Shown in pieces: positions 32,270 to 39,809 of a stretch of DNA of 64,000 nucleotides. Both the position numbers and the translations under genes were made by a program. The number at the start of each line of letters is the position of its first letter. The first letter of the stretch is position 1. Origin of the DNA: JAJKIP01 sp037200685. Lineage in GTDB: Bacteria; Bacteroidota; Bacteroidia; Chitinophagales; Chitinophagaceae. The notes beneath the pieces were generated by a model. That model was not told the origin of the DNA. It saw nothing but the letters and a program-made list of their open reading frames with translations, and ran no database searches. The DNA lies in the NCBI GenBank assembly GCA_037200685.1, contig JBBCIG010000019.1, positions 329,880-393,879 of the forward strand. The letters are read 5' to 3'.

Positions 32270-33013
32270 ATGGACAACAAACTTATTCAACAGTACGGAG
32301 AAGATATTCTTTGTTACCGCCTGCGTACTGCCAGGCAAAAAAAGAGAATGCAGTACAAAGATTTCGACAGGCAACTGATACAATTACACAAAGAGGCGAA
32401 AGTATTATATGAACAAAAATGGAATTTGGGGTGGGAGTCGATAATTCCACCAGTACAGAAAGGTTGGAAGCGGTTTTTTGTGCTGAGAGAGGACGTAGCA
32501 AGAAGCAGGCAAGCAGAATTTTTTGAAAAGATACTCCGGAAGATCAACACCTATGAGTGGAGCTATCGAAAGAATTTTGTTGTAAGCAAAAGAAAAAAGA
32601 GGCGAAGAATTCATGTAGTGAAAGAACAAAAATTGCTGGAACCATGCGAGTGGCATTTTGTAAAACTTGGTTTTAATGTAGCTGAACAGCAAATGTTCCG
32701 CGAAGAGTGGAGTTATGGAAAACAAAAAAAAGAGCCGGTGAAAAGGTATGTATTTAATGAACCATGGCGATTTGTATTGAGGGTAAGACCCAATATGATA
32801 ACAAAAATGAGAATAAAAGACAGTGTACTGGAATCAAGAATGAATGAAATAAACAGTTACCTGGAAAGAAATGACCTGGAATGGAAACAACGGAAATTAT
32901 TAGATGGTAATTGCAGATGGCGACACCGGGATTGGGAAAAGTATAATGAGGGTTATTATTATAAAAGCTGGCCCCTTCAAAAAATATTTGATCATTTAAA
33001 AGAGGAAATATAA
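32270..33013 (+). CDS. basic, Trp-rich protein of unknown function in the tRNA island
   Basis: A 247-residue intact frame, starting at ATG 32270. I recognise no family. It is very rich in Lys/Arg and has about eleven Trp, often in short EW or PW contexts (WNLGWESIIPP, EWSYRKNF, PCEWHFVKLGF, PWRFVLRVRP, CRWRHRDWEK). The tract VSKRKKRRRIHVVKEQK (near residue 104) is strongly basic. No signal peptide or membrane segment, so cytoplasmic. Between the tRNA array and an RNase H-fold gene, 20 bp upstream of the latter, RNA binding is a plausible guess but not shown by any motif. A short frame at 32181 overlaps its start and is probably not a gene. Confidence 0.7.
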   Translation: MDNKLIQQYGEDILCYRLRTARQKKRMQYKDFDRQLIQLHKEAKVLYEQKWNLGWESIIPPVQKGWKRFFVLREDVARSRQAEFFEKILRKINTYEWSYRKNFVVSKRKKRRRIHVVKEQKLLEPCEWHFVKLGFNVAEQQMFREEWSYGKQKKEPVKRYVFNEPWRFVLRVRPNMITKMRIKDSVLESRMNEINSYLERNDLEWKQRKLLDGNCRWRHRDWEKYNEGYYYKSWPLQKIFDHLKEEI

Positions 33014-33033
33014 GAATCGATAAAAACAAAACA

Positions 33034-33522
33034 ATGGAACAGGAACAACAGCAATGGCGGAAATTATCGGGCGAACGAATTAGAATTCCTATTGCCGAAG
33101 AAGTAAGTAATGTATTGGTGAAAGAAAAAGCAATGGGATATAATCTGAAAGTTTGCATCGGTACCGACAGCCAGGTAAAAGGGAAAGAAACAGAATTCGC
33201 TACCGTGATTGTATTCATCCGGAAAGGGAAAGGTGGTTTCATGTATATACACAACGAGATCACCCGGCAAAAGATGAGCGTTAAACAACGGATGCTGATG
33301 GAAGTGAATAAGAGTGTGGAAGTGGCGTATGCTCTGTGCAATATTTTTTCACGCTATAGTGTGGATATGGAAGTGCATGCCGATATCAACACTAATCCGA
33401 ACTTCAAAAGCAATGATGCCCTGAAAGAAGCAATGGGTTATATCGTGGGAATGGGTTTTGCTTTCAAAGCCAAACCGGAAGCGTTTGCAAGTTCGAATTG
33501 TGCGAATAAAGTGGTGCAGTAA
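33034..33522 (+). CDS. YkuK/DUF458-type RNase H-fold protein
   Basis: A 162-residue protein. The core VCIGTDSQVKGKETEFATVI begins a RNase H-like sheet with its Asp, and MEVHADINTNPNFKSNDALK followed by EAMGYIVGMGFAFKAKPEA gives the later acidic strand and conserved C-terminus of the DUF458 (YkuK) family. The fold implies a metal-dependent nuclease or RNA-binding role; no substrate is established. It follows the Trp-rich gene by 20 bp and ends where the repeat AAAAGTTCTTTTAAA (33521) and degenerate tRNA pieces begin. Confidence 0.82.
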   Translation: MEQEQQQWRKLSGERIRIPIAEEVSNVLVKEKAMGYNLKVCIGTDSQVKGKETEFATVIVFIRKGKGGFMYIHNEITRQKMSVKQRMLMEVNKSVEVAYALCNIFSRYSVDMEVHADINTNPNFKSNDALKEAMGYIVGMGFAFKAKPEAFASSNCANKVVQ

Positions 33523-33538
33523 AAGTTCTTTTAAATAT
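33521..33538 (+). repeat. AAAAGTTCTTTTAAA repeat before the degenerate tRNA block
   Basis: Second copy of the 15-base sequence at 31174, again directly before tRNA-like sequence. It overlaps the last codon of the YkuK-like gene. Confidence 0.5.
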
Positions 33539-33551
33539 TGTTGATATTTTG

Positions 33552-33601
33552 TGTCAACGGAAGAGTTCTGCTAACGCGGAAACGGGAAATGGCATGTTGA
33601 C
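33552..33601 (+). other. 50-nt acceptor-stem-like structure
   Basis: TGTCAAC (33552-33558) pairs perfectly with GTTGACA (33595-33601); inside, TTCTGC-TAAC-GCGGAA forms a 6-bp hairpin. The size is too small for a tRNA, but a 7-bp closing stem next to tRNA relics suggests a deleted tRNA or a small structured RNA. Confidence 0.4.
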
Positions 33602-33631
33602 AGCAAACCGGGTTTGTGTTTCAAAGAAGCA

Positions 33632-33793
33632 CAACAGTGCAGCGGTAGTAACTGGCTGTATGCTGTTGCATCAATGTGTATCTCCCGCTGTTTACCTGGC
33701 AACAGGTTTGTAGGTTCGAGTCCTACTCCCGGAAACGGGATGGCGAAAGGGTATACGCAAACACAAGCGCAGGTTCGAATCCTGCTCTGACTG
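33632..33793 (+). pseudogene. degenerate tRNA pieces with intact T-arms
   Basis: Two good T-arms are present: GTAGG-TTCGAGT-CCTAC (33710-33726), followed by TCCCGGA, and GCAGG-TTCGAAT-CCTGC (33769-33785), followed by TCTGACT. Before the second lies a Leu-like D-arm (GGCGAAAGGGTATACGC) but no anticodon arm. Before the first only the hairpin CTGTT/AACAG (33688-33705) is seen. Neither has a matching 5' acceptor strand. Confidence 0.55.
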
Positions 33794-33796
33794 TAA

Positions 33797-33845
33797 CGTC
33801 GGATAGCTCAGGTGGTTAGAGCACTACACTGATAATGTAGAGGAT
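33797..33845 (+). pseudogene. 5' half of a tRNA-Ile(GAT)
   Basis: D-arm GCTC-AGGTGGTTA-GAGC and anticodon arm CTACA-CTGATAA-TGTAG are perfect; the 5' acceptor strand would be CGTCGGA. After the variable bases a hairpin AGAAG-TACATCG-CTTCT (33849-33865) stands where the T-arm should be, and no complementary 3' acceptor follows. Confidence 0.65.
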
Positions 33846-33865
33846 CAAAGAAGTACATCGCTTCT

Positions 33866-34122
33866 ATAAAAATGATGGTCAAATAAAAGTTGGTGTTGCT
33901 GACCGGCGAAGGCGATGTCATGTTGAGTTTGTCGAAACATGCACGCCGGGCAATCCGGTAAACACTTGCAGGCAGATCAGTCATCACAGGCATTGCATCA
34001 TTTTATGATAAGAAACTATTAGACTTGTTTTGATAGCGGACGATTGGTAAACTGTTGGGATTAATATGCTGACAATCTGCTTCCGTGGATGCGGGATGGA
34101 AAGCAACACTGACTTTTCTAAA
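33866..34122. other. spacer between tRNA relics and slipin remnant
   Basis: No gene supported. It holds the hairpin repeat CATGTT...AACATG (33919-33941), a type common in bacterial spacers, within a larger CCGGCG/CGCCGG context. Otherwise I see nothing. Confidence 0.5.
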
Positions 34123-34190
34123 ATGCTGAATAGAGAACAGAAAGATGAACGGAGCGTCGCAACGGAAGTTGATAGTAGCAATGCAGTTGG
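34123..34190 (+). repeat. dispersed ~65-bp repeat, copy D
   Basis: TGCTGAATAGAGAACAGAAA, then GGAGCGTCGCAACGGAAG and AGTAGCAATGCAGTTG. It lies 24 bp before the slipin remnant; inverted copy E follows that gene. Confidence 0.8.
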
Positions 34191-34214
34191 GGTAGATAAT
34201 AAAAATTTTAAAAA

Positions 34215-34646
34215 ATGAAAAAGGTAAAAGTAAATGCCTACCAGGTGGGTTTGGTATTTAAACGGGGCGAGTACCAGCGTATGTTGCTGGCGGGTACTTA
34301 TTGGTTTTGGAAAAATGAATTGGTGCAGTTGTACGATATCACCAAACCATTCGTAGCGCCGATCGAATTGAACATCCTGTTGCAGGATGAAGCGCTGGCC
34401 GACATACTGCATGTGGTGGAAGTAAAAGATAATGAGATCGTGTTGCAATACGAGAATGGTTTGCTGAAGCAGGTATTGACTGCGGGCCGTTATACTTATT
34501 GGAAGAGTGTAGTGCGATATGATTTTGTTCGTGCTGATATCAGCAAGATCGATATCACTGAAAACATCGACCGTGCTACTTTGCTGAGCAAGCAAAGGAT
34601 GATTGTGATTTGTGAGATTTTCCCAATCATCCTAAAAATCTCATAA
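34215..34646 (+). pseudogene. slipin (SPFH/band 7) N-terminal remnant
   Basis: 143 residues. The first ~130 match the N-terminus of slipin-like proteins (VNAYQVGLVFKRGEYQRMLL, FVAPIELNILLQDEALADIL, QVLTAGRYTYWK, KIDITENIDRATLLSKQ). Homologues usually run past 300 residues with an SPFH domain, which is missing. The frame ends in a repeat with arms AGGATGATTG (34596-34605) and CAATCATCCT (34624-34633), so insertion and deletion removed the rest. Slipin genes are frequent neighbours of rtcB, so the remnant marks an older slipin-rtcB operon. The piece is enclosed by inverted repeats D and E. Confidence 0.8.
34596..34633. repeat. inverted repeat that truncates slipin
   Basis: AGGATGATTG and CAATCATCCT pair perfectly over 10 bp around an 18-bp loop; the sequence after it (CTAAAAATCTCATAAATCCC) resembles a common dispersed repeat of bacterial spacers. 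Confidence 0.65.
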
Positions 34647-34671
34647 ATCCCAGTTCAGAAATTTATGAGCC

Positions 34672-34737
34672 CAGCGACAGTGCTACTGGCATCGTCTGTT
34701 GCGTCGCACACTTGTACGTTCGGTAATTCTATTGGGC
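34672..34737 (-). repeat. dispersed ~65-bp repeat, copy E (inverted)
   Basis: Minus strand: CCCAATAGAATTACCGAACG, then TGTGCGACGCAACAGACG and CAGTAGCACTGTCGCTG. It faces copy D across the slipin remnant. Confidence 0.7.
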
Positions 34738-34836
34738 GTTACTGGAAAAGTTTTAATATTTCTTAATTTCTCAAAAATTAAGTTTACGAACAGATTGAAT
34801 AGTTTCATAGTTTTCAAGGAGGAGAAAAAATTAAAG

Positions 34837-35016
34837 ATGGCATCAAAAAAGCAAACAGATTTAGAAAAAATTGGTAGGTCTATTGGATATTTAAGACAGT
34901 TTTCAACAAAACAAATTTTGTATAACCTGAGTTTTTTTACGAATATGCCTTTGCATATTAAGAAGGCATACAAAGCTGTATTGAAAGAAAGAAGAATTAT
35001 TAATAAGCACTTTTAA
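34837..35016 (+). CDS. small basic protein before rtcB
   Basis: A 59-residue frame from ATG 34837, with AAGGAGGAG at 34815-34823 as a possible ribosome-binding site. Sequence ASKKQTDLEKIGRSIGYLRQ, then LYNLSFFTNMPLHIKKAYKA. It is basic and helical in appearance, with no family I know. It ends 28 bp before rtcB. It could be real or a relic; the longer frame upstream begins inside repeat E. Confidence 0.4.
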   Translation: MASKKQTDLEKIGRSIGYLRQFSTKQILYNLSFFTNMPLHIKKAYKAVLKERRIINKHF

Positions 35017-35044
35017 AGAGAATGTTTTTATAAGAAAAGAGATT

Positions 35045-36493
35045 ATGAGCAAATTAAAATTAACAGGAAAAGAATTACGCACCATCGGCTACCCGGAAGG
35101 ACCGGTCATAAGCGTAGCTATGAACGTGATGCAAAAAAATTACAAGCATCACACGAAGGAGGAAGTAATGGAAATTTTACAAAAAGTATTGGCAAGCCCA
35201 ATAGAATATAAAGGTGATGCGGTGCTGGCATTGATAGCAGAACAATTGTTGCCAAAGCCGTCAACTGAAGGTGCGGAGATTTCATTAAACCAAACCGGTA
35301 TCCAGTTCAATGTATTCGGACAAGAACATATTGAAGAAGGCGCCATGCACCAAATGTACATGGCTGCAAAATTGCCGGTGGCAGTGGCGGGAGCATTGAT
35401 GCCCGATGCACACAGCGGATATGGATTGCCGATTGGTGGTGTACTGGCAACAGAAAACGCCGTCATTCCTTATGGAGTGGGAGTGGATATCGGTTGTCGC
35501 ATGTGCCTGAGCATTTTTGATATTGATTCAAAAGAACTGGTGCAAAAAGAATCGTATTTCGCAAGAGAGATCAATGAAGCTACGTTGTTTGGAAGCGGTC
35601 AGCAATTTGACCATGCATCAAACCATGAAGTAATGGAGAATGAATTATTTTATCAATTACCATTATTAAAAAATCTGCACGGCCGTGCCTGGAAACAATT
35701 AGGTTCATCCGGTTCAGGTAATCACTTTGTTGAGTTTGGTGTAGTAGAGATTGCGGAGAAAGATACAGTGCTGGGTATTAATGCCGGAAACTATGTAGGA
35801 TTATTGTCTCACTCCGGTTCCCGTGCATTGGGCGCTAACATTGCAAACTATTATACCAAACTTGCGATCAGTAAAAGACGTTTGACACAGGAAGCAAAAA
35901 ACCTGGCTTGGTTAACACTCGATGAAGAAGAAGGAATGGAATATTGGCTGGCGATGAACCTGGCCGGTGATTATGCCGCTGCCTGTCACCATATCATTCA
36001 TGCAAAGATTGCAAAGCAGTTGGGGCGGAAACCAATAAAGATGGTAGAGAACCACCACAACTTTGCATGGAAAGAAAAATGGGAGGGTAAAGATGTGATC
36101 GTTCATCGTAAAGGTGCAACACCTGCCGGTCAGAATGTGTTAGGAATTATTCCCGGTTCTATGACGGCGGATGGATTTATTGTAAAAGGTAAAGGAGAAC
36201 CAGCGGCTGTTAATTCCGCATCGCATGGTGCCGGAAGAAAGATGAGCCGTACAAGGGCCATCGCATCAGTGACAGATAAACAGTTTAAAGATGAGCTGAA
36301 AAAGTTTGGTATAAAGTTACTGGGCGGTGGATTGGATGAATCTCCTTTTGCGTATAAAGACATTCACGTAGTGATGCAATCACAAAAAGCATTAGTAGAT
36401 GTGGTGGGAAAGTTTACGCCAAAGATTGTGAAGATGGATGGAGCGAAACATAAGAGTTGGGGAAAGAAGAGGGATGAAGTGGCTGGGGAATAA
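35045..36493 (+). CDS. rtcB: RNA-splicing ligase RtcB
   Basis: A 482-residue RtcB, full length. Key features: PDAHSGYGLPIGGVLA (near residue 120), GVGVDIGCRMCLS with the metal-binding Cys (near 147), SGNHFVEFG (near 226), HSGSRALGANIANYY (near 257), ENHHNFAWKEKW and the guanylylation region with SHGAGRKMSRTRA (near 397). RtcB joins 2',3'-cyclic phosphate and 5'-OH RNA ends with GTP and Mn2+. Neither RtcA nor archease is nearby. In context it sits with a slipin remnant, a tRNA array and a RNase H-fold protein, as in RNA-repair neighbourhoods. A good terminator follows at 36501. Confidence 0.95.
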   Translation: MSKLKLTGKELRTIGYPEGPVISVAMNVMQKNYKHHTKEEVMEILQKVLASPIEYKGDAVLALIAEQLLPKPSTEGAEISLNQTGIQFNVFGQEHIEEGAMHQMYMAAKLPVAVAGALMPDAHSGYGLPIGGVLATENAVIPYGVGVDIGCRMCLSIFDIDSKELVQKESYFAREINEATLFGSGQQFDHASNHEVMENELFYQLPLLKNLHGRAWKQLGSSGSGNHFVEFGVVEIAEKDTVLGINAGNYVGLLSHSGSRALGANIANYYTKLAISKRRLTQEAKNLAWLTLDEEEGMEYWLAMNLAGDYAAACHHIIHAKIAKQLGRKPIKMVENHHNFAWKEKWEGKDVIVHRKGATPAGQNVLGIIPGSMTADGFIVKGKGEPAAVNSASHGAGRKMSRTRAIASVTDKQFKDELKKFGIKLLGGGLDESPFAYKDIHVVMQSQKALVDVVGKFTPKIVKMDGAKHKSWGKKRDEVAGE

Positions 36494-36500
36494 CTATAAT

Positions 36501-36540
36501 AAAATAGCTCATGGCTTATGTCATGAGCTATTTTTTATTT
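36501..36540 (+). terminator. terminator after rtcB
   Basis: AAAATAGCTCATG (36501-36513), 8-base loop, CATGAGCTATTTT (36522-36534) and further T. The 13-bp stem with A and T tracts can serve both rtcB and the convergent receptor gene. Confidence 0.85.
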
Positions 36541-36564
36541 CAACTAATAATTATTTATCAGAAA

Positions 36565-39327
36565 TTAAATCCAACCTTCGCAAACATCCGCATACCATTG
36601 CCACCCCATTTGCACTGCATCCCAGGGGCCGCCGGTTTCATTGTTGAAAGCCCAGCCTCTTGCTAATGGATTGATGCCGAGGTCAGGGTGTACGTTGAAA
36701 ATATTATCAACACCAAGATTGAATGAGGTTTTTTTACTGCACTTAATGCCTACATACAGATCGGTGACCAGCTTACCACTATAATTATATTGATCGGGAA
36801 CATATTTAGTGGCATCGGCGTCTGAAGGGACCATAGGATTAATACCGAGACCATCTTCACCATATCCTAATAAAGTTAATTTACCGAAGTAAGTGAGACG
36901 TGTGCCAATATTAAATTTATTGATCCCGTATTCTAAATTAAAAGCAAATTTCGTTTTAGGCGCTGATGCGAGTACAAAAGCTCTTTCCCTGTCACTGAAA
37001 AAAGTGGAACGGTGATCTTGCGAATCATCCAGCTTGTCAGGTGTATTCACTTTATTGATCTTCATCTCCTGGACATTACCAGTAAACAATGCTTTGAAAT
37101 TATGTTTTCCAAAACGCTTATTGTATTCAACGACCAGGTCAATCCCTTTATTAGTAGTATTGACCGCATTGGAGAAAAATTGCGCAAGGCTTACGTTCAG
37201 GTTTCTCATCGCGGCGATCAGTACAGGATTTAATGAATTGTCATCTACGCTGAACTGGCCGGAAAGAACTATCCTGTCTTTTACTTTTACCCAATAACCG
37301 TCAACTGTAATACTCAATTCTCTTAGTGGCTTCCAAACAAATCCTAAACTTGCGTTCAATGATTTTTCCTGTTTCAGATCAGGAATGCCCGCAGCTTTGG
37401 TGATAGGACTATAATTCGGTGCGATTTTTACTTCCACAATATTGCCACCTTGTACCGTGGTGAATGTAGAACTGAAATTTATTTGAGCGAGTGATGGCGC
37501 CCTGAATCCCGTACTAAATGATCCACGGATATTCAATTTTTCGGATGCTTTAAAACGAGCGGCTAATTTTCCATTGAACGTAGATCCAAAATCACTGTAA
37601 TGCTCATAGCGGAAAGCAAGATCGGCGAGAAATGATTTGGTAATATCCCATTCACCATCCGCATACAATCCAATCACGGAGCGATTATCGGTTACTTCAT
37701 CATTGGGTTGATAGCCGGGGAAGCCCTGTGAGCCCGTGGCCTTGCCACCTGCGGGATTATAATTTTTATAAGATGCCGCTTCACCGGAAAAAAGTTTGTA
37801 ACGTTCATAACGGAATTCACCACCCAACGCCAGGTTGAAATCATTGGTCAGCTCTTTGCTGACATTGAGGTTTGTTGTGTTTTGTAAGAAATTAAATCCG
37901 CCATCATCAAAATGTGTTTGAAAGTAGCCGAGTGATGCATTGTAGGTTTTATCACCATAAAAATGAAAACCGTTTCTTCCTGTTGCATTACTGACATCCC
38001 AGTTCCAGTCGTTTTGCATTTTGCCTTTAACGCCGGCGACAAATGATAGATCTTTTATCCTGGTTTGAATGTGGGGGTTATAAAATATTTCACCATCAGA
38101 TGCTTTCCTCATAATATCCACATCATATATTAATGCACCGGAAGTTGTAGTGGGAAAGCGGTCAGGTCTTGCAGAAAAATTTCTTGTAAAGGCGTACGCA
38201 TCTGAACCTTTCGCATTGAATCCACCAAAAGAATAAAAGCTGGTGCTGCCCGTTGTGAAAGGAATTTCCGCATTATACATTACACCACCGCCCATCAATG
38301 AACCATCACCATGGGCACGGCGATAAACATTGGTGTACATAAAATCATCTTTTGTATCATCGGTTTCCAATGCCTGGCGGTACGTTTTCATTTGGCGGAT
38401 GAAATTGCCGGTGAAATTGATAAAGCCCCCTTTTTTACCAAGTGCTACACCGTAATTGCCATTAAAGTTGAACGTATTTCCATCGATGGCTTTACCATAT
38501 ATATACTGTCCTTGTTCTTTTTTAAAGAAAGGATTGTATTTATGATCATAATACCCGCTGTAGCCAATATCGCCGGTAAATTTATTGACCGACTTTTTCA
38601 ATATAATATTGATAACACCGGCCATCGCATCAGAGCCATATTGAGCGGAGGCGCCATCACGTAATATTTCCACACGGTCAATAGCGCCGATAGGAATAGC
38701 GCTGAGATCGGTGCCGGAACTACCACGACCTCTTGTACCAAACACGGCGACAAAAGCAGTTTGATGCCTGCGCTTACCATTTATTAATACCAATGTTTGA
38801 TCGGGGCCTAATCCACGAAGTGTAGCCAGGTCAATATGATCGGCGCCATCGCTGCCGCTTTGCTTATTATAATTAAATGAAGGAGCGGCATAATTCAATA
38901 TCGAAGTAATATCCGATCTGCCTGTAGATATCGATGCCTGTGCGACGTTGACAACATCTACCGGTACCGCCGTTTCTGTTTTTACCCTTCCGCCGCGGCG
39001 GGAACCAATCACCACGATCTGGCTGAGTTCTTCAGCAGCAGGTTCAAAACTGATTTGAACAGAGCTGCGGTTATTAATATTAATTGTAAAAGTGGCATAC
39101 CCGATACGGCTGATCATTAACATATCAGTTGGCCCGGCTTTGATAGAAAAGGAACCGTTTACATCTGTAACTGTTCCTACGCTGGTAGATTGAACCAGCA
39201 CGGAAGCGCCAACTACGGGTTCGTTTGTTTTTGCATCCGTCACTTTACCAGTAACAGTTTGGGCAAATAAAAAATAGCTGACCGAAATGGCCACTATTGT
39301 CAATAGTGTTTTTTTCAGGTGTCTCAT
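36565..39327 (-). CDS. TonB-dependent receptor with carboxypeptidase-like domain
   Basis: A 920-residue outer-membrane receptor. I start at ATG 39327 (RHLKKTLLTIVAISVSYFLF, signal peptide); the longer frame reads upstream repeat DNA. A CarboxypepD_reg-like domain (VTGKVTDAKTNEPVVGASVL, residues about 24-105) is followed by a plug with DIDLATLRGLGPDQTLVLIN-like sequence and IPIGAIDRVEILRDGASAQY, then a 22-strand-type barrel to the C-terminus. There is no STN domain and no SusD partner beside it. Orphan receptors of this kind take up siderophores, vitamins or oligosaccharides; which cannot be told. It converges with rtcB and is divergent from the polysaccharide operon. Confidence 0.9.
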   Translation of the reverse strand: MRHLKKTLLTIVAISVSYFLFAQTVTGKVTDAKTNEPVVGASVLVQSTSVGTVTDVNGSFSIKAGPTDMLMISRIGYATFTININNRSSVQISFEPAAEELSQIVVIGSRRGGRVKTETAVPVDVVNVAQASISTGRSDITSILNYAAPSFNYNKQSGSDGADHIDLATLRGLGPDQTLVLINGKRRHQTAFVAVFGTRGRGSSGTDLSAIPIGAIDRVEILRDGASAQYGSDAMAGVINIILKKSVNKFTGDIGYSGYYDHKYNPFFKKEQGQYIYGKAIDGNTFNFNGNYGVALGKKGGFINFTGNFIRQMKTYRQALETDDTKDDFMYTNVYRRAHGDGSLMGGGVMYNAEIPFTTGSTSFYSFGGFNAKGSDAYAFTRNFSARPDRFPTTTSGALIYDVDIMRKASDGEIFYNPHIQTRIKDLSFVAGVKGKMQNDWNWDVSNATGRNGFHFYGDKTYNASLGYFQTHFDDGGFNFLQNTTNLNVSKELTNDFNLALGGEFRYERYKLFSGEAASYKNYNPAGGKATGSQGFPGYQPNDEVTDNRSVIGLYADGEWDITKSFLADLAFRYEHYSDFGSTFNGKLAARFKASEKLNIRGSFSTGFRAPSLAQINFSSTFTTVQGGNIVEVKIAPNYSPITKAAGIPDLKQEKSLNASLGFVWKPLRELSITVDGYWVKVKDRIVLSGQFSVDDNSLNPVLIAAMRNLNVSLAQFFSNAVNTTNKGIDLVVEYNKRFGKHNFKALFTGNVQEMKINKVNTPDKLDDSQDHRSTFFSDRERAFVLASAPKTKFAFNLEYGINKFNIGTRLTYFGKLTLLGYGEDGLGINPMVPSDADATKYVPDQYNYSGKLVTDLYVGIKCSKKTSFNLGVDNIFNVHPDLGINPLARGWAFNNETGGPWDAVQMGWQWYADVCEGWI

Positions 39328-39436
39328 AAGTATTATTTGAATGGAAATTAATAAGTAATCTGATTGCTTCGATAAAATGAAGTGTATTTTTATTTCTACG
39401 GGAGAAAGCTGTAGTATAATCAAATGCACTTCAATA

Positions 39437-39504
39437 TTGCTGAATAGCGAACAGGAAGATGAACGGAGCGTCGCAACGAAGCTGATAGTAGCAATGCAGT
39501 TGAT
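39437..39504 (+). repeat. dispersed ~65-bp repeat, copy F
   Basis: TGCTGAATAGCGAACAGGAA, then GGAGCGTCGCAACGAAGC and AGTAGCAATGCAGTTG. Lies in the 480-bp spacer between the receptor and the polysaccharide operon; nearly the same as copy D. No inverted partner seen. Confidence 0.8.
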
Positions 39505-39675
39505 ATAAAAACTCATTGATATAATTGTTAAAGACAGGAATGATGAGAGAGTTATTCTCAATGATCCCGGCAAATAGTGAAGTAGGCGATGGTGTATCGA
39601 CGGGTCGGACATGTCAATACCAGTTAGTTATCAACCCGTGGGGACAAATCATTCAAAATCTGCTTTTTTTATTGT

Positions 39676-39706
39676 TTTGCCACTCCCATTCTCCCCTTTA
39701 TATTTG
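39676..39706 (+). promoter_or_regulatory. strong Bacteroidota promoter of the polysaccharide operon
   Basis: TTTG (39676-39679), exactly 19 bases, then TATATTTG (39699-39706): a perfect match to the TTTG-N19-TAnnTTTG consensus. Transcription should start near 39713, leaving about 97 nt of leader before the UpxY-like gene. The rest of the 39328-39809 spacer holds repeat F and an inverted ACGGGT/ACCCGT pair near 39600-39642. Confidence 0.8.
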
Positions 39707-39809
39707 CATCCGGAAAAGCGGGTGGCCGCATCCTGATCCTCCATTTAGCCGGTCCTATTAAAAATGTTAATGTGACCGAGGTGGCGAAGCCTTCCAAAAA
39801 ATCCTCGTA

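Noticed and set aside
32181..32378. 65-codon ORF before the Trp-rich gene
   Set aside because: It overlaps the larger frame in another phase and becomes unprotein-like after the overlap begins; not supported.
39328..39612. 95-codon extension of the second TonB receptor
   Set aside because: It runs through dispersed repeat F and lacks a signal peptide; the signal peptide follows ATG 39327.
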